From: an archaeon
GTDB lineage: Archaea; Nanobdellota; Nanobdellia; Pacearchaeales; GW2011-AR1
Length of the DNA stretch: 25,726 nt
Reading direction: 5' to 3'
Assembly (NCBI GenBank): GCA_027318675.1
Contig: DAHVOT010000003.1
Location: 1-25,726, forward strand
The translations under genes and the position numbers were made by a program. Below are positions 7,696-14,617 of this stretch, one piece after another (positions within the stretch are counted from its first letter, which is position 1; the number at the start of each line of letters is the position of its first letter). Under the pieces are notes generated by a model. It ran no database searches and was not told where the DNA came from. It worked only from the letters and a program-made list of their open reading frames with translations.

Positions 7696-10600
7696 ATGAA
7701 AAATAAAAAAAATAAAATCCTCTTGAACCTCGTAGTAGTATTCTTAATGTTTATAACAATAGGAAGTGTTGCAGCGAAAGATATTGCATATATAACTAGA
7801 GGTACAAGTTATACTGATCCTGCAGTAATTCAAATATTAAATGACGAAGGATATACTTATGATGTTATTTACCAGAATGATTTAGCTTCAACTGACTTTT
7901 CAGATTATAGTGTAATAGTTGTAGGGGAGGGTGTTTTTAATAATCCTTCACTTATTCCTGTAAACCAAAAGAATTCAGTTATATTTAACAGCTATCACCT
8001 TGAAACATGGGGATGGACAGGAAGAAGTGTTTCAACAAAAGCTTCAAATTACCCAAGTGAAATATATGTTCAAGATTTTGAAAGTTTGATAACTCAAGAT
8101 GTTCCAGATACTTTCGTACCTTATTATACAGATGGAATTATGATTTCTTACAGATTAAAGTACATTTCAAGATTTTATGATGCTCCTGGACTTGAAACAA
8201 TTGTTGCAGATGGAAAAAATTACTTTAATGGAGCAATTGTTGCATCAATAAGTAATGGTTCAGAGTTAAGAGGAGGGCAAATTTCAAATGCAAGAGGAGT
8301 ATTCATTGGTTTTACAGAAACTAATCTTTTAACTCCAGATGCAAAAGAGATAATTTATAATTCAATTGAGTGGGCAATGGGAGGAGAAGATAGAGATGGT
8401 GATGGTTTCTTTATGGATCAGGATTGTAATGATAGAGATGCAAGTATAAATCCAAATGCAGAAGAAATAGAATATGATGGTATTGATCAGGATTGTGATG
8501 GAAGTGATTTAAATGATTTGGATGGAGATGGATTTATTGCAGAAATTGTTGGAGGAGATGACTGCGATGATGAGGATATTCTTGTTAATCCTGGTTCAAT
8601 TGACCCATATATGAATTGTGTTAATGATGCTCCTATAATAGAGCCAATATACAGAATAATCATCTATGAAAATGAAACAGTAGATTTGTATGTTGATGCA
8701 TATGATGCTGAAGAAGATGAATTTACATACGAAATAAATGATTCTAGATTTATACAGGATGATGAAGATGAAAGTCATTTCACTTGGCAAACAGGATATG
8801 AAGATGAAGGAGATTATAGTTTCTTTGTTATAACAAGTGACGGAGAATTAACTGCAAGTAAGAAATTCAGTGTTAAAGTTCTTAATAGAAATAAAGCCCC
8901 TGAATTAGTTATGGATATACCTAAGCAAGAATGGGATGAAGATACAACCCATACATTGAATCTTACAGAGTATTTTTATGATTTAGATGGAGATAAATTG
9001 TATTATTTGTTTTCAGAAAGTTCTGATAGTTCAAATATTATTCTTAAGAAAATAGAAAGCGGGGTAGCATACTTTGAATCTAAAGAAGATTGGGCTGGAG
9101 AGGATTGGATAATATTTAGAGTTGCTGATTGGCTTAACATGGCATATAGCAATAATATTACATTAAGGGTTCTTCCTGTAAATGATGTTCCTAAACTTCT
9201 TGAAGATATTAAAACAATAGAGATGGATGAAGATGGGATGTATGAATTAGTTTTAGAAGAGTTAGTTTATGATCCAGATAGTGAATTAGAATATTCTTTT
9301 GAGAATACTTCCCATATAACTCTTGAGTTAAGTGAAGATTCTACTTCAATATTGATTACTCCTGAAGAAAACTGGTATGGTGAAGAAGAAGTTGAGATTA
9401 GAATAGATGATGAAGAATTTGAAGTTAGTTTGAATTTTACTATAAAAGTTAATTCAGTTAATGATGCTCCTTTAATAGAGGATGTAGAAGAACAGTTTGC
9501 ACTTGCTGGAGGAGTAATAGGCTTTAGTGTGTTTGCAAGTGATGCTGAAGGAGAGGAGTTTGAATTTTCAATAAATGATGCAAGGTTTGTACAAGATGAA
9601 AATAATTTTGAGTGGCAGACAACTGAAGAAGACTTTGGAGTGTATGAATTTTTAATAAGTGCCTATGATGGAGAAGTTTATGGATATAAAACAGTAAAAA
9701 TAACTGTAATGCAAAAAGTTGTTATAAATGAAATTGTAACAGGAAGTGAAGGGTGGGTTGAAGTGTATAATCCAGAAGAAATTCCATTCAGTATGGCTAA
9801 TTGTACTCTTTCAAATGGAGTTGAAGAACTTGAAATGTACGGAACATTAAACAACAAAGGATTTGCTGCATTTGGATGGAATGCATTAGAAGATACTGGA
9901 TATATTGAATTAACATGCAACAATATACTTGTAAATAGAGTTGAATATGAAGATTTTAATGAAGAATATAATTCACTTGCAAGAATACCTGATGGCTCAG
10001 AGACTTGGGAAATATTAGATTATCCAACTAGAGGAGTTTCTAATTTAGATGATGTAACAAAACCTGAAGTTGAGCTCGATTCTCCTGTTGAAGGCACACT
10101 TTTCACAGAGGACAGAGAAGTATTGTTTGAGTTTTATGTCATAGACAATATGGATGAAGAAATTGAATGCAGTATTATTGCAAATGATAAAGTTCTTGAA
10201 ACAGCTGAATTTGAAAATAACACTCTTGGAAGCTTTTACATTGATTATCTTCAAGATGGAGTATACAATTGGAATATTGAATGTAATGACGGTTCCAACA
10301 CAAATAAAGCTTCAGAAGACTGGATGATTAATATAAGTGCTCCTGATAATCCTGTATTAAATAAAATAGGAAATAAGGTTACAAGTGAAAACAGTGAGCT
10401 CAAATTTACAGTAAGTGCAACAGACCAGGATAAGGATCCTGTAGCTTTATCTGTTAAAAAATTACCTGAAGGAGCAAGCTTTGTAGATAATGGAAATGGT
10501 AAAGGGACATTTATCTGGAAACCAAATTACAATCAATCTGGTTCACATAAAGTTGAATTTATTGCAGAAGATAATACAGGATTAAAAGATTCTGAAGAAA

Positions 10601-11703
10601 TTACAATATTAGTTGGAAATACAAAAGAACCTCCTAAGTTCTCTGATGCTGAAGCATGTAGTATTAAAAATAATTCAATTGAAATAACAATAAAGGAACC
10701 AGATGAAGGAGATGATTTTGAAATAGGAGAAACAATAGAAGGAACAATAAGACTAAAGAACAAATTAGATGATGATATGGAATTTGATGTTGAAGTTCAT
10801 CTTTATGATATAGAAGAAGAGGAAAGCATTGAAGATATTGAAGAGAATTTGGATGTTGATGAAGGAGAATATGAAGAATTTGATTTTAATTTCACAATAC
10901 CTTCAGATGTTGAGAGTGAAGATTTTGCAATCTATGTTTATGTTGAAGGAGAAGATGATGAATGTAATTCAAATTATGTTGAAGTAGGAATAGAAAGAAA
11001 GAAACATCAGGTAGTAATTTCAGATATAATTACAGACAGAGAGAGTATTTCTCCTGGGGAAGAAATGGAAGTGAAAGTTAAGATTGAGAATCAAGGAAGA
11101 TCAGATGAAGATGTATTTATCTTAGTTGAAATACCTTCTTTAAATGTATCTCAAAAGAGTGAAGAAATTGAAATAGAAAAATACGGCGATAAAAATAAAG
11201 AAACAGAAGTATTTTATTTAAGAATTCCTGAAAAAGCTCAATATGGATATTATGATATAAAAGCAACTGTTATATACGATGATGGAGAAAATTCTGCATT
11301 CAATAATATAATAATTACAGGAACAGAAAAGAAAGAGGATATTGTTATCCCAAGTAATGTTATTAAATTGAATACAAACTCTGGAAGCTCTGGAACTCCA
11401 TTAGTTTTAGGAAATGCGGGAGTAGGGGGACAATCTGGAAATGCTATTGTAATTGCAAGTTCTAGTCAGGAAAATTCAAGAAACAGAAGATTGTTTTCAA
11501 GTACAAACTCAGTTAATCTTGGAGTTAAAGAAAAAACTGTAAAAGAATACAATCCAAAAGTCAAAGTGGAATTTGAAGAAAATGGAACTAAAAAACTATT
11601 TAATGCTGAAAAAGGGCAATGGATATTGCTTGCAGTTGTTCTTGGGTTGGTTATAATAATCATAGCTATAATGATAGTCTACTTGAAGAAAAATCCTTAC
11701 TGA
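7696..11703 (+). CDS. Giant anchored surface protein: GATase/ThuA-like, MopE-type, Ig-like and lamin-tail domains
   Basis: This 1335-aa protein has a signal peptide (1-27). Residues about 28-230 form an alpha/beta domain resembling the glutamine amidotransferase-like/ThuA fold (IAYITRG, VIVVGEG, a terminal SIEWAMGG helix). Residues about 232-312 hold Asp-rich metal-binding motifs of the MopE type (DRDGDGFFMDQDC, DQDCDGSD, LDGDGF). Several cadherin/Ig-like modules with NDAP linkers follow to about 672. Residues 675-782 look like a lamin-tail domain (VVINEIVTGSEGWVEVYNP). An Ig module and a putative-Ig module follow (to about 977). Two CARDB-like beta domains separated by acidic stretches come next (about 980-1235). 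One C-terminal helix (about 1309-1329) with a short basic end anchors it. The stop is TGA. It is likely an elongated surface stalk or adhesin. Domain labels are by eye. Confidence 0.85.
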   Translation: MKNKKNKILLNLVVVFLMFITIGSVAAKDIAYITRGTSYTDPAVIQILNDEGYTYDVIYQNDLASTDFSDYSVIVVGEGVFNNPSLIPVNQKNSVIFNSYHLETWGWTGRSVSTKASNYPSEIYVQDFESLITQDVPDTFVPYYTDGIMISYRLKYISRFYDAPGLETIVADGKNYFNGAIVASISNGSELRGGQISNARGVFIGFTETNLLTPDAKEIIYNSIEWAMGGEDRDGDGFFMDQDCNDRDASINPNAEEIEYDGIDQDCDGSDLNDLDGDGFIAEIVGGDDCDDEDILVNPGSIDPYMNCVNDAPIIEPIYRIIIYENETVDLYVDAYDAEEDEFTYEINDSRFIQDDEDESHFTWQTGYEDEGDYSFFVITSDGELTASKKFSVKVLNRNKAPELVMDIPKQEWDEDTTHTLNLTEYFYDLDGDKLYYLFSESSDSSNIILKKIESGVAYFESKEDWAGEDWIIFRVADWLNMAYSNNITLRVLPVNDVPKLLEDIKTIEMDEDGMYELVLEELVYDPDSELEYSFENTSHITLELSEDSTSILITPEENWYGEEEVEIRIDDEEFEVSLNFTIKVNSVNDAPLIEDVEEQFALAGGVIGFSVFASDAEGEEFEFSINDARFVQDENNFEWQTTEEDFGVYEFLISAYDGEVYGYKTVKITVMQKVVINEIVTGSEGWVEVYNPEEIPFSMANCTLSNGVEELEMYGTLNNKGFAAFGWNALEDTGYIELTCNNILVNRVEYEDFNEEYNSLARIPDGSETWEILDYPTRGVSNLDDVTKPEVELDSPVEGTLFTEDREVLFEFYVIDNMDEEIECSIIANDKVLETAEFENNTLGSFYIDYLQDGVYNWNIECNDGSNTNKASEDWMINISAPDNPVLNKIGNKVTSENSELKFTVSATDQDKDPVALSVKKLPEGASFVDNGNGKGTFIWKPNYNQSGSHKVEFIAEDNTGLKDSEEITILVGNTKEPPKFSDAEACSIKNNSIEITIKEPDEGDDFEIGETIEGTIRLKNKLDDDMEFDVEVHLYDIEEEESIEDIEENLDVDEGEYEEFDFNFTIPSDVESEDFAIYVYVEGEDDECNSNYVEVGIERKKHQVVISDIITDRESISPGEEMEVKVKIENQGRSDEDVFILVEIPSLNVSQKSEEIEIEKYGDKNKETEVFYLRIPEKAQYGYYDIKATVIYDDGENSAFNNIIITGTEKKEDIVIPSNVIKLNTNSGSSGTPLVLGNAGVGGQSGNAIVIASSSQENSRNRRLFSSTNSVNLGVKEKTVKEYNPKVKVEFEENGTKKLFNAEKGQWILLAVVLGLVIIIIAIMIVYLKKNPY

Positions 11704-11743
11704 AAACAAGTAAAATAATTTATCTTCTTTATAACATATATGC

Positions 11744-11750
11744 TTTTAAG
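11744..11750 (+). promoter_or_regulatory. TATA box for the 257-aa Cys-rich gene
   Basis: TTTTAAG at -28 to -22 relative to the ATG at 11772 predicts a leaderless transcript. Confidence 0.45.
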
Positions 11751-11771
11751 TGGTTTTGACTATAAAATTTA

Positions 11772-12545
11772 ATGGTGAGAAAAAGAGAGAAAGTATTATT
11801 GCTTTTAGGAATATTTACTTTTATGCTTATTGCAGGAGTGAGTGCTGAATCTGCTATATGTGGAAATAATATTGTTGAACAAGGAGAGTGGTGTGATGAT
11901 GGAAATAATGTAAATGGAGATGGATGTTCTGCACTTTGCATACTTGAGTTCTGTGGAGACATGATTTGTAATAATTATGAAACCCCCTTTAATTGCCCTT
12001 GCGATTGCGGGAATTGTCCTGTACTTGAATTTTGCGGAGATGGAATATGCAATAATGATGAAACATGTTCGACTTGTGCTGAAGATTGCGGAGAGTGTGA
12101 ATGTGAAGAGGGGTGTTCTGATTATTGTTTTAGTTGTCCTTTTGGAGAGTGTGATTTGAATGAGAATTGCGGAAATGGAATAATAGAAGAAGGGGAAGAA
12201 TGTGATGATGGCAATTCTAATAATTTTGACGGATGTTCAAAAGTGTGTTTTATTGAGGAAGAAAAAGAAGATTATGTCAAGAACAACAGAATTCAAAATT
12301 ATTGCGAACCTAACTGGAAATGTTCTGGATGGAGCGGATGTGTAGAAGGAACAACAACAAGAAAGTGTGTTGATGAAAACGGATGTTCTTATTCTTACAA
12401 TAAACCGATTGAAACAAATTCATGTTACAATGAGGTAATTTCACCTGCGTATATTGAGGATAAAAATGTTAAAAGCATCTGGATCATAGCACAGATAATA
12501 ATTTTTATTGCTCTCGTTATTGTATTGATAAAATTATTAATATAA
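11772..12545 (+). CDS. C-terminally anchored Cys-rich surface protein with DUF4215-type and TSP1-like motifs
   Basis: The 257-aa product has a signal peptide (about 1-25, ending GVSA). A complete DUF4215-type repeat follows (CDDGNNVNGDGCSALC), then two shorter CGDxxCNxxE...CxxDCGxC units and a Cys-cluster. A second DUF4215 repeat (EECDDGNSNNFDGCSKVC) comes next, then a motif EPNWKCSGWSGCVEGTTTRKC that looks like a thrombospondin type 1 strand (W..CS.WS.C......R.C). One hydrophobic helix at about 232-257 ends the protein with almost no cytoplasmic tail. It has more than 30 Cys residues and is probably disulfide-stabilised outside the cell. It has its own promoter. An attachment role is inferred from the TSP1-like and DUF4215 modules. 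Confidence 0.85.
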   Translation: MVRKREKVLLLLGIFTFMLIAGVSAESAICGNNIVEQGEWCDDGNNVNGDGCSALCILEFCGDMICNNYETPFNCPCDCGNCPVLEFCGDGICNNDETCSTCAEDCGECECEEGCSDYCFSCPFGECDLNENCGNGIIEEGEECDDGNSNNFDGCSKVCFIEEEKEDYVKNNRIQNYCEPNWKCSGWSGCVEGTTTRKCVDENGCSYSYNKPIETNSCYNEVISPAYIEDKNVKSIWIIAQIIIFIALVIVLIKLLI

Positions 12546-12550
12546 ATAAA

Positions 12551-12559
12551 ATATATATA
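12551..12559 (+). promoter_or_regulatory. TATA box for the 79-aa gene
   Basis: ATATATATA at -30 to -22 relative to the ATG at 12581, giving a predicted leaderless transcript. Confidence 0.45.
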
Positions 12560-12580
12560 CTATGATTTTATATTATAAAC

Positions 12581-12820
12581 ATGATAACTCTGGAAGAACT
12601 TAATTCTCGTTTTAATTTCACAAAGAAAGAAAGGCTTGAAGAATATGCTATTATGTTTGATTTAGAAGAGGGAATAAAAGAAATGAATTTAAGTCCTGAA
12701 GACAAAGAGAATCTAAGAAATTATCTTTGGAATAAAATGTTTGAATATGAAAACGAATATGCTTTAAGAACAAAAAGAACAAAGGATTCTTTAGTAAATA
12801 AAAGAATGTACTTTAATTAG
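12581..12820 (+). CDS. Small charged helical protein of unknown function
   Basis: The 79-aa product is predicted soluble, rich in Glu, Lys, Asn and Leu, and almost entirely helical in character (LEELNSRFNFTKKERLEEYA, SPEDKENLRNYLWNK). It has no signal peptide, membrane segment or Cys. I do not recognise the family. A well-placed TATA box, a clean ATG and codon use like its neighbours support it being a real gene. It stands alone between the Cys-rich surface gene and the decarboxylase-like gene. Confidence 0.65.
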   Translation: MITLEELNSRFNFTKKERLEEYAIMFDLEEGIKEMNLSPEDKENLRNYLWNKMFEYENEYALRTKRTKDSLVNKRMYFN

Positions 12821-12873
12821 TCCGTCGGGAGCTTAATTTTACTTGAAAAAAATTTCTATTAAAAAGGCATAAG

Positions 12874-12883
12874 TTTAAAAATA
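12874..12883 (+). promoter_or_regulatory. TATA box for the AdoMet decarboxylase-like gene
   Basis: TTTAAAAATA at -30 to -21 relative to the ATG at 12904; leaderless transcript predicted. The T-rich run that follows (12888-12894) lies inside the core promoter. Confidence 0.5.
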
Positions 12884-12903
12884 AATATTTTTTTAATTGT
12901 CCT

Positions 12904-13284
12904 ATGAAAAAAATAAGGGGTGAAAAAAGATCAAAGTTTTGGGGAAAACTAGCAAGTGTTGATTTAGTAGGTTGTAATGACAATATCAGCAAACCCCAGG
13001 AGATTCGGCGTTTCTGCGACGAGCTTTGCAAGAAGATTAAGATGAAAAAATATGGGCCAACTTATCTTAAAAGATTTGGTGTTGGAAAATTAGAAGGGTA
13101 TTCTTTTATGCAGTTTATTGAAACATCATCTATAACAGCACATTTTGAAGAGCAGCAAAATCCAAAAAAAGCATTTATTGATATATTCAGCTGCAAGGAT
13201 TTCAATGAAAAAGATGCTGCAGACTTTTGTATAAACTTTTTCGGAGCTGAAAAGGCAAAGTTAAGAGTTTTAATAAGAGAATAA
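12904..13284 (+). CDS. Divergent S-adenosylmethionine decarboxylase-like protein
   Basis: The 126-aa product has the length and motif order of the small prokaryotic AdoMet decarboxylase, a pyruvoyl enzyme that supplies aminopropyl groups for polyamines. Aligned by eye to the family pattern GVS...AESH..IH...DIFTCG, it reads GYS...ETSS..AH...DIFSCK. This places Ser67 at the conserved first Ser, Ser75 at the self-cleaved pyruvoyl-forming Ser, His80 at the processing His and Cys97 at the proton-donor Cys. An early VDLVGC stretch also fits the family. Two differences are notable: the usual Glu before the cleaved Ser is Thr, and the usual His after it is Ser. It has an extra basic N-terminus of about 12 residues. 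No spermidine synthase gene is adjacent. Assignment is from motifs only; it could be a non-catalytic or differently specific homologue. Confidence 0.65.
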   Translation: MKKIRGEKRSKFWGKLASVDLVGCNDNISKPQEIRRFCDELCKKIKMKKYGPTYLKRFGVGKLEGYSFMQFIETSSITAHFEEQQNPKKAFIDIFSCKDFNEKDAADFCINFFGAEKAKLRVLIRE

Positions 13285-13350
13285 ATCTGTATTGATAACT
13301 TAATATTGTTAAACTAAATAATTCTCTTAATAGGACCAAACCAAAAGGCA

Positions 13351-13358
13351 TTTAAATG
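13351..13358 (+). promoter_or_regulatory. TATA box for the SRP RNA gene
   Basis: TTTAAATG lies about 25 bases before 13378, the base at which the terminal helix of the SRP RNA begins. The spacing matches an archaeal TATA box to start-site distance. Confidence 0.6.
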
Positions 13359-13377
13359 ACAATTATCTTGATTTTTT

Positions 13378-13635
13378 GTAGACTACGTCGGCGGGTTAGC
13401 CCTCCGCTGCTTGCAAACGGGCTTTATGGCAGACTACGAGTGGGGCGTGATAAGCGTGTCAAGGAATCTTTGTTCCGACGTTGACGCTTTGTCCGTTTTG
13501 ATTTCGTAGATGCGAAATGGGTCAGGCCTTGATCGGAGCAGCCCTAAACACCTATTGGAATGCTTAGCGGGTTGCAGAGCCGAGGAAGAATGAAGGTAAT
13601 TCTTTGAGGCCCTTAGAAGCAAACCACTTGTCTAC
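13378..13635 (+). ncRNA. Signal recognition particle RNA (7S RNA)
   Basis: A clearly G/C-richer island in an A/T-rich region carries the diagnostic SRP helix 8 signature: GGTCAGG at 13520-13526 facing AGCAGCC at 13537-13543, the internal loop bound by SRP54. The ends GTAGAC (13378-13383) and GTCTAC (13630-13635) can pair as the terminal helix closing the 5' and 3' ends, a feature of archaeal SRP RNA. A helix candidate ATTTCG/CGAAAT (13501-13518) precedes helix 8. The length of about 258 bases is slightly short for archaea, where about 300 is usual. The apical loop of helix 8 reads CCTTGATCGG, not the usual CCGGAAGG. The RNA scaffolds SRP19 and SRP54 for co-translational targeting of membrane and secreted proteins. 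The - strand reading frame across this region is a shadow. Confidence 0.9.
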
Positions 13636-13637
13636 AC

Positions 13638-13713
13638 TGAAAACAACATCCAGGTTTTTTTCTATTTTCCACTTTACACTGAAGGGCAATTTCTAAACAC
13701 CTTGATGAAATTG
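13638..13713. repeat. 77-base repeat unit, copy 1 of 3
   Basis: The unit begins TGAAAACAAC, 2 bases after the SRP RNA 3' end. It contains GG-T7-CTATTTTCC, then CACTGAAG, then a stem CAATTTC / GAAATTG around a loop of 13 bases. Bases 13653-13711 are identical to 13730-13788 in copy 2. A third, diverged copy lies at 24991-25067. Confidence 0.8.
13655..13661 (+). terminator. T-tract after the SRP RNA
   Basis: A run of seven T about 20 bases past the SRP RNA 3' end, continuing as CTATTTTCC, fits an archaeal oligo-T terminator. The tract lies inside the first 77-base repeat unit, so the second unit supplies a second identical T-tract at 13732-13738. Confidence 0.45.
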
Positions 13714-13788
13714 CAAACAACAGCCATCTGGTTTTTTTCTATTTTCCACTTTACACTGAAGGGCAATTTCTAAACACCTTGATGAAAT
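13712..13788. repeat. 77-base repeat unit, copy 2 of 3
   Basis: This is a tandem duplicate of copy 1, with 59 identical bases (13730-13788). The first 18 bases (TGCAAACAACAGCCATCT) differ partly from the matching start of copy 1. The layout is too long and the spacer too short for a standard CRISPR. Confidence 0.8.
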
Positions 13789-13950
13789 CATATGAAAAAT
13801 TAAGATTCTAAATAATTTCATGGTTTGCTAGGATAATTCTGTTAATGTAACAAAGGTTAATCTTATTCCACTCTTACTTAACATTATTGCTGATAACAAC
13901 CCTAAAAGATAAATTAATAATCAATCATATCCTTTTAACGACGATAATGC
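13789..13950. other. A/T-rich intergenic stretch with no gene seen
   Basis: Together with the two repeat units this makes a gap of about 343 bases between the SRP RNA and the methyltransferase gene. I see no tRNA, no reading frame above a few codons and no strong hairpin here. The only notable part is CGACGATAATGC at 13939-13950, directly before a TATA box. Confidence 0.5.
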
Positions 13951-13957
13951 TTATAAC
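13951..13957 (+). promoter_or_regulatory. TATA box for the methyltransferase gene
   Basis: TTATAAC at -28 to -22 relative to the ATG at 13979 predicts a leaderless transcript, probably running on into trpS. The upstream CGACGATAAT resembles the block in front of the 7076 promoter. Confidence 0.5.
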
Positions 13958-13978
13958 ATCCTAATTTTAATCTTAAAT

Positions 13979-14614
13979 ATGAAATTCGTAGATGGAGATA
14001 ATATTTCTAGATATGCTTCTTCAGAAGTATATAAAACAGCAAATGAGAAGACAAAGGAATTTGCAAAGTCCGCTGGATGTTCTCCCTTAGTTTGGTGGAG
14101 TTTACTTGGGCAATATATGAGGGTGTTAAATGTTTTAAATCAAGACATTAAAGGAAAGTCTATTCTTGACCTTGGATGTGGTTCAAATGGTGGAACTGAA
14201 GAAAAAATAAAGTATGGGAGCTTATATGAGCCTTGGTTTTCGAGATTTGTATATCAAAACATACAAGAATTAAAATTAAATATCTTTGGAATAGATAAAG
14301 GAGATTTAGAAAGAGAAGAATTTCCCCATATGCAATTAAATCTTCTTGAAGAGAAAGCTTTAATTAATAATTTCAAAAAAAACTCCTTTGATATTATTAC
14401 TGCTTTCAGATTATTTAATTCTCCTGAATTGGAAAAAGAGACTTATAATAGAATTGAATATAATGCCTCTAAAGAAAGTTCTGACAAACTAATGAATATA
14501 TTAAGTTGGCAAATAAAAGAAATTCTTAAACCAGAAGGTATCTTTTTATATTATGGAGTTGGTGAAGAAGTTTCTCCAAACAAAAACATTAATAAATTAC
14601 TTCCTGTTCTTTAA
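13979..14614 (+). CDS. Class I SAM-dependent methyltransferase-like protein
   Basis: The 211-aa product contains the nucleotide-binding motif SILDLGCGSNGG at about residues 60-71 (D64, G66, G68), and a second acidic strand-end FGIDKGD about 40 residues later. This later position implies a helical insertion (about 72-98, with YEPWFSRFVYQNIQ) compared with compact class I enzymes. A later FDIITAFRLFNSP stretch matches the usual strand 4, and an LKPEGIFLYYG segment matches strand 5. The C-terminus is short after that, so the last beta strands may be missing. The substrate is not recognisable. It stops 3 bases before trpS and is probably co-transcribed with it from the promoter at 13951. Confidence 0.7.
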   Translation: MKFVDGDNISRYASSEVYKTANEKTKEFAKSAGCSPLVWWSLLGQYMRVLNVLNQDIKGKSILDLGCGSNGGTEEKIKYGSLYEPWFSRFVYQNIQELKLNIFGIDKGDLEREEFPHMQLNLLEEKALINNFKKNSFDIITAFRLFNSPELEKETYNRIEYNASKESSDKLMNILSWQIKEILKPEGIFLYYGVGEEVSPNKNINKLLPVL

Positions 14615-14617
14615 ATA

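Noticed and set aside
13434..13622. 62-aa reading frame on the - strand
   Set aside because: It lies wholly within the SRP RNA on the opposite strand and shows no protein family features.
13653..13788. CRISPR array
   Set aside because: Only two tandem copies, the identical part is 59 bases and the non-identical part 18 bases, and no cas gene is nearby; the geometry does not fit repeat plus spacer.
13675..13790. C/D box guide RNA (CTGA and TGATGA present)
   Set aside because: The boxes are not spaced like an archaeal C/D RNA, no internal C'/D' pair is visible, and TGATGA is not kept in the third repeat copy.
13789..13950. tRNA or second ncRNA in the gap after the repeats
   Set aside because: No cloverleaf, no G/C-rich island and no conserved T-loop sequence could be seen.
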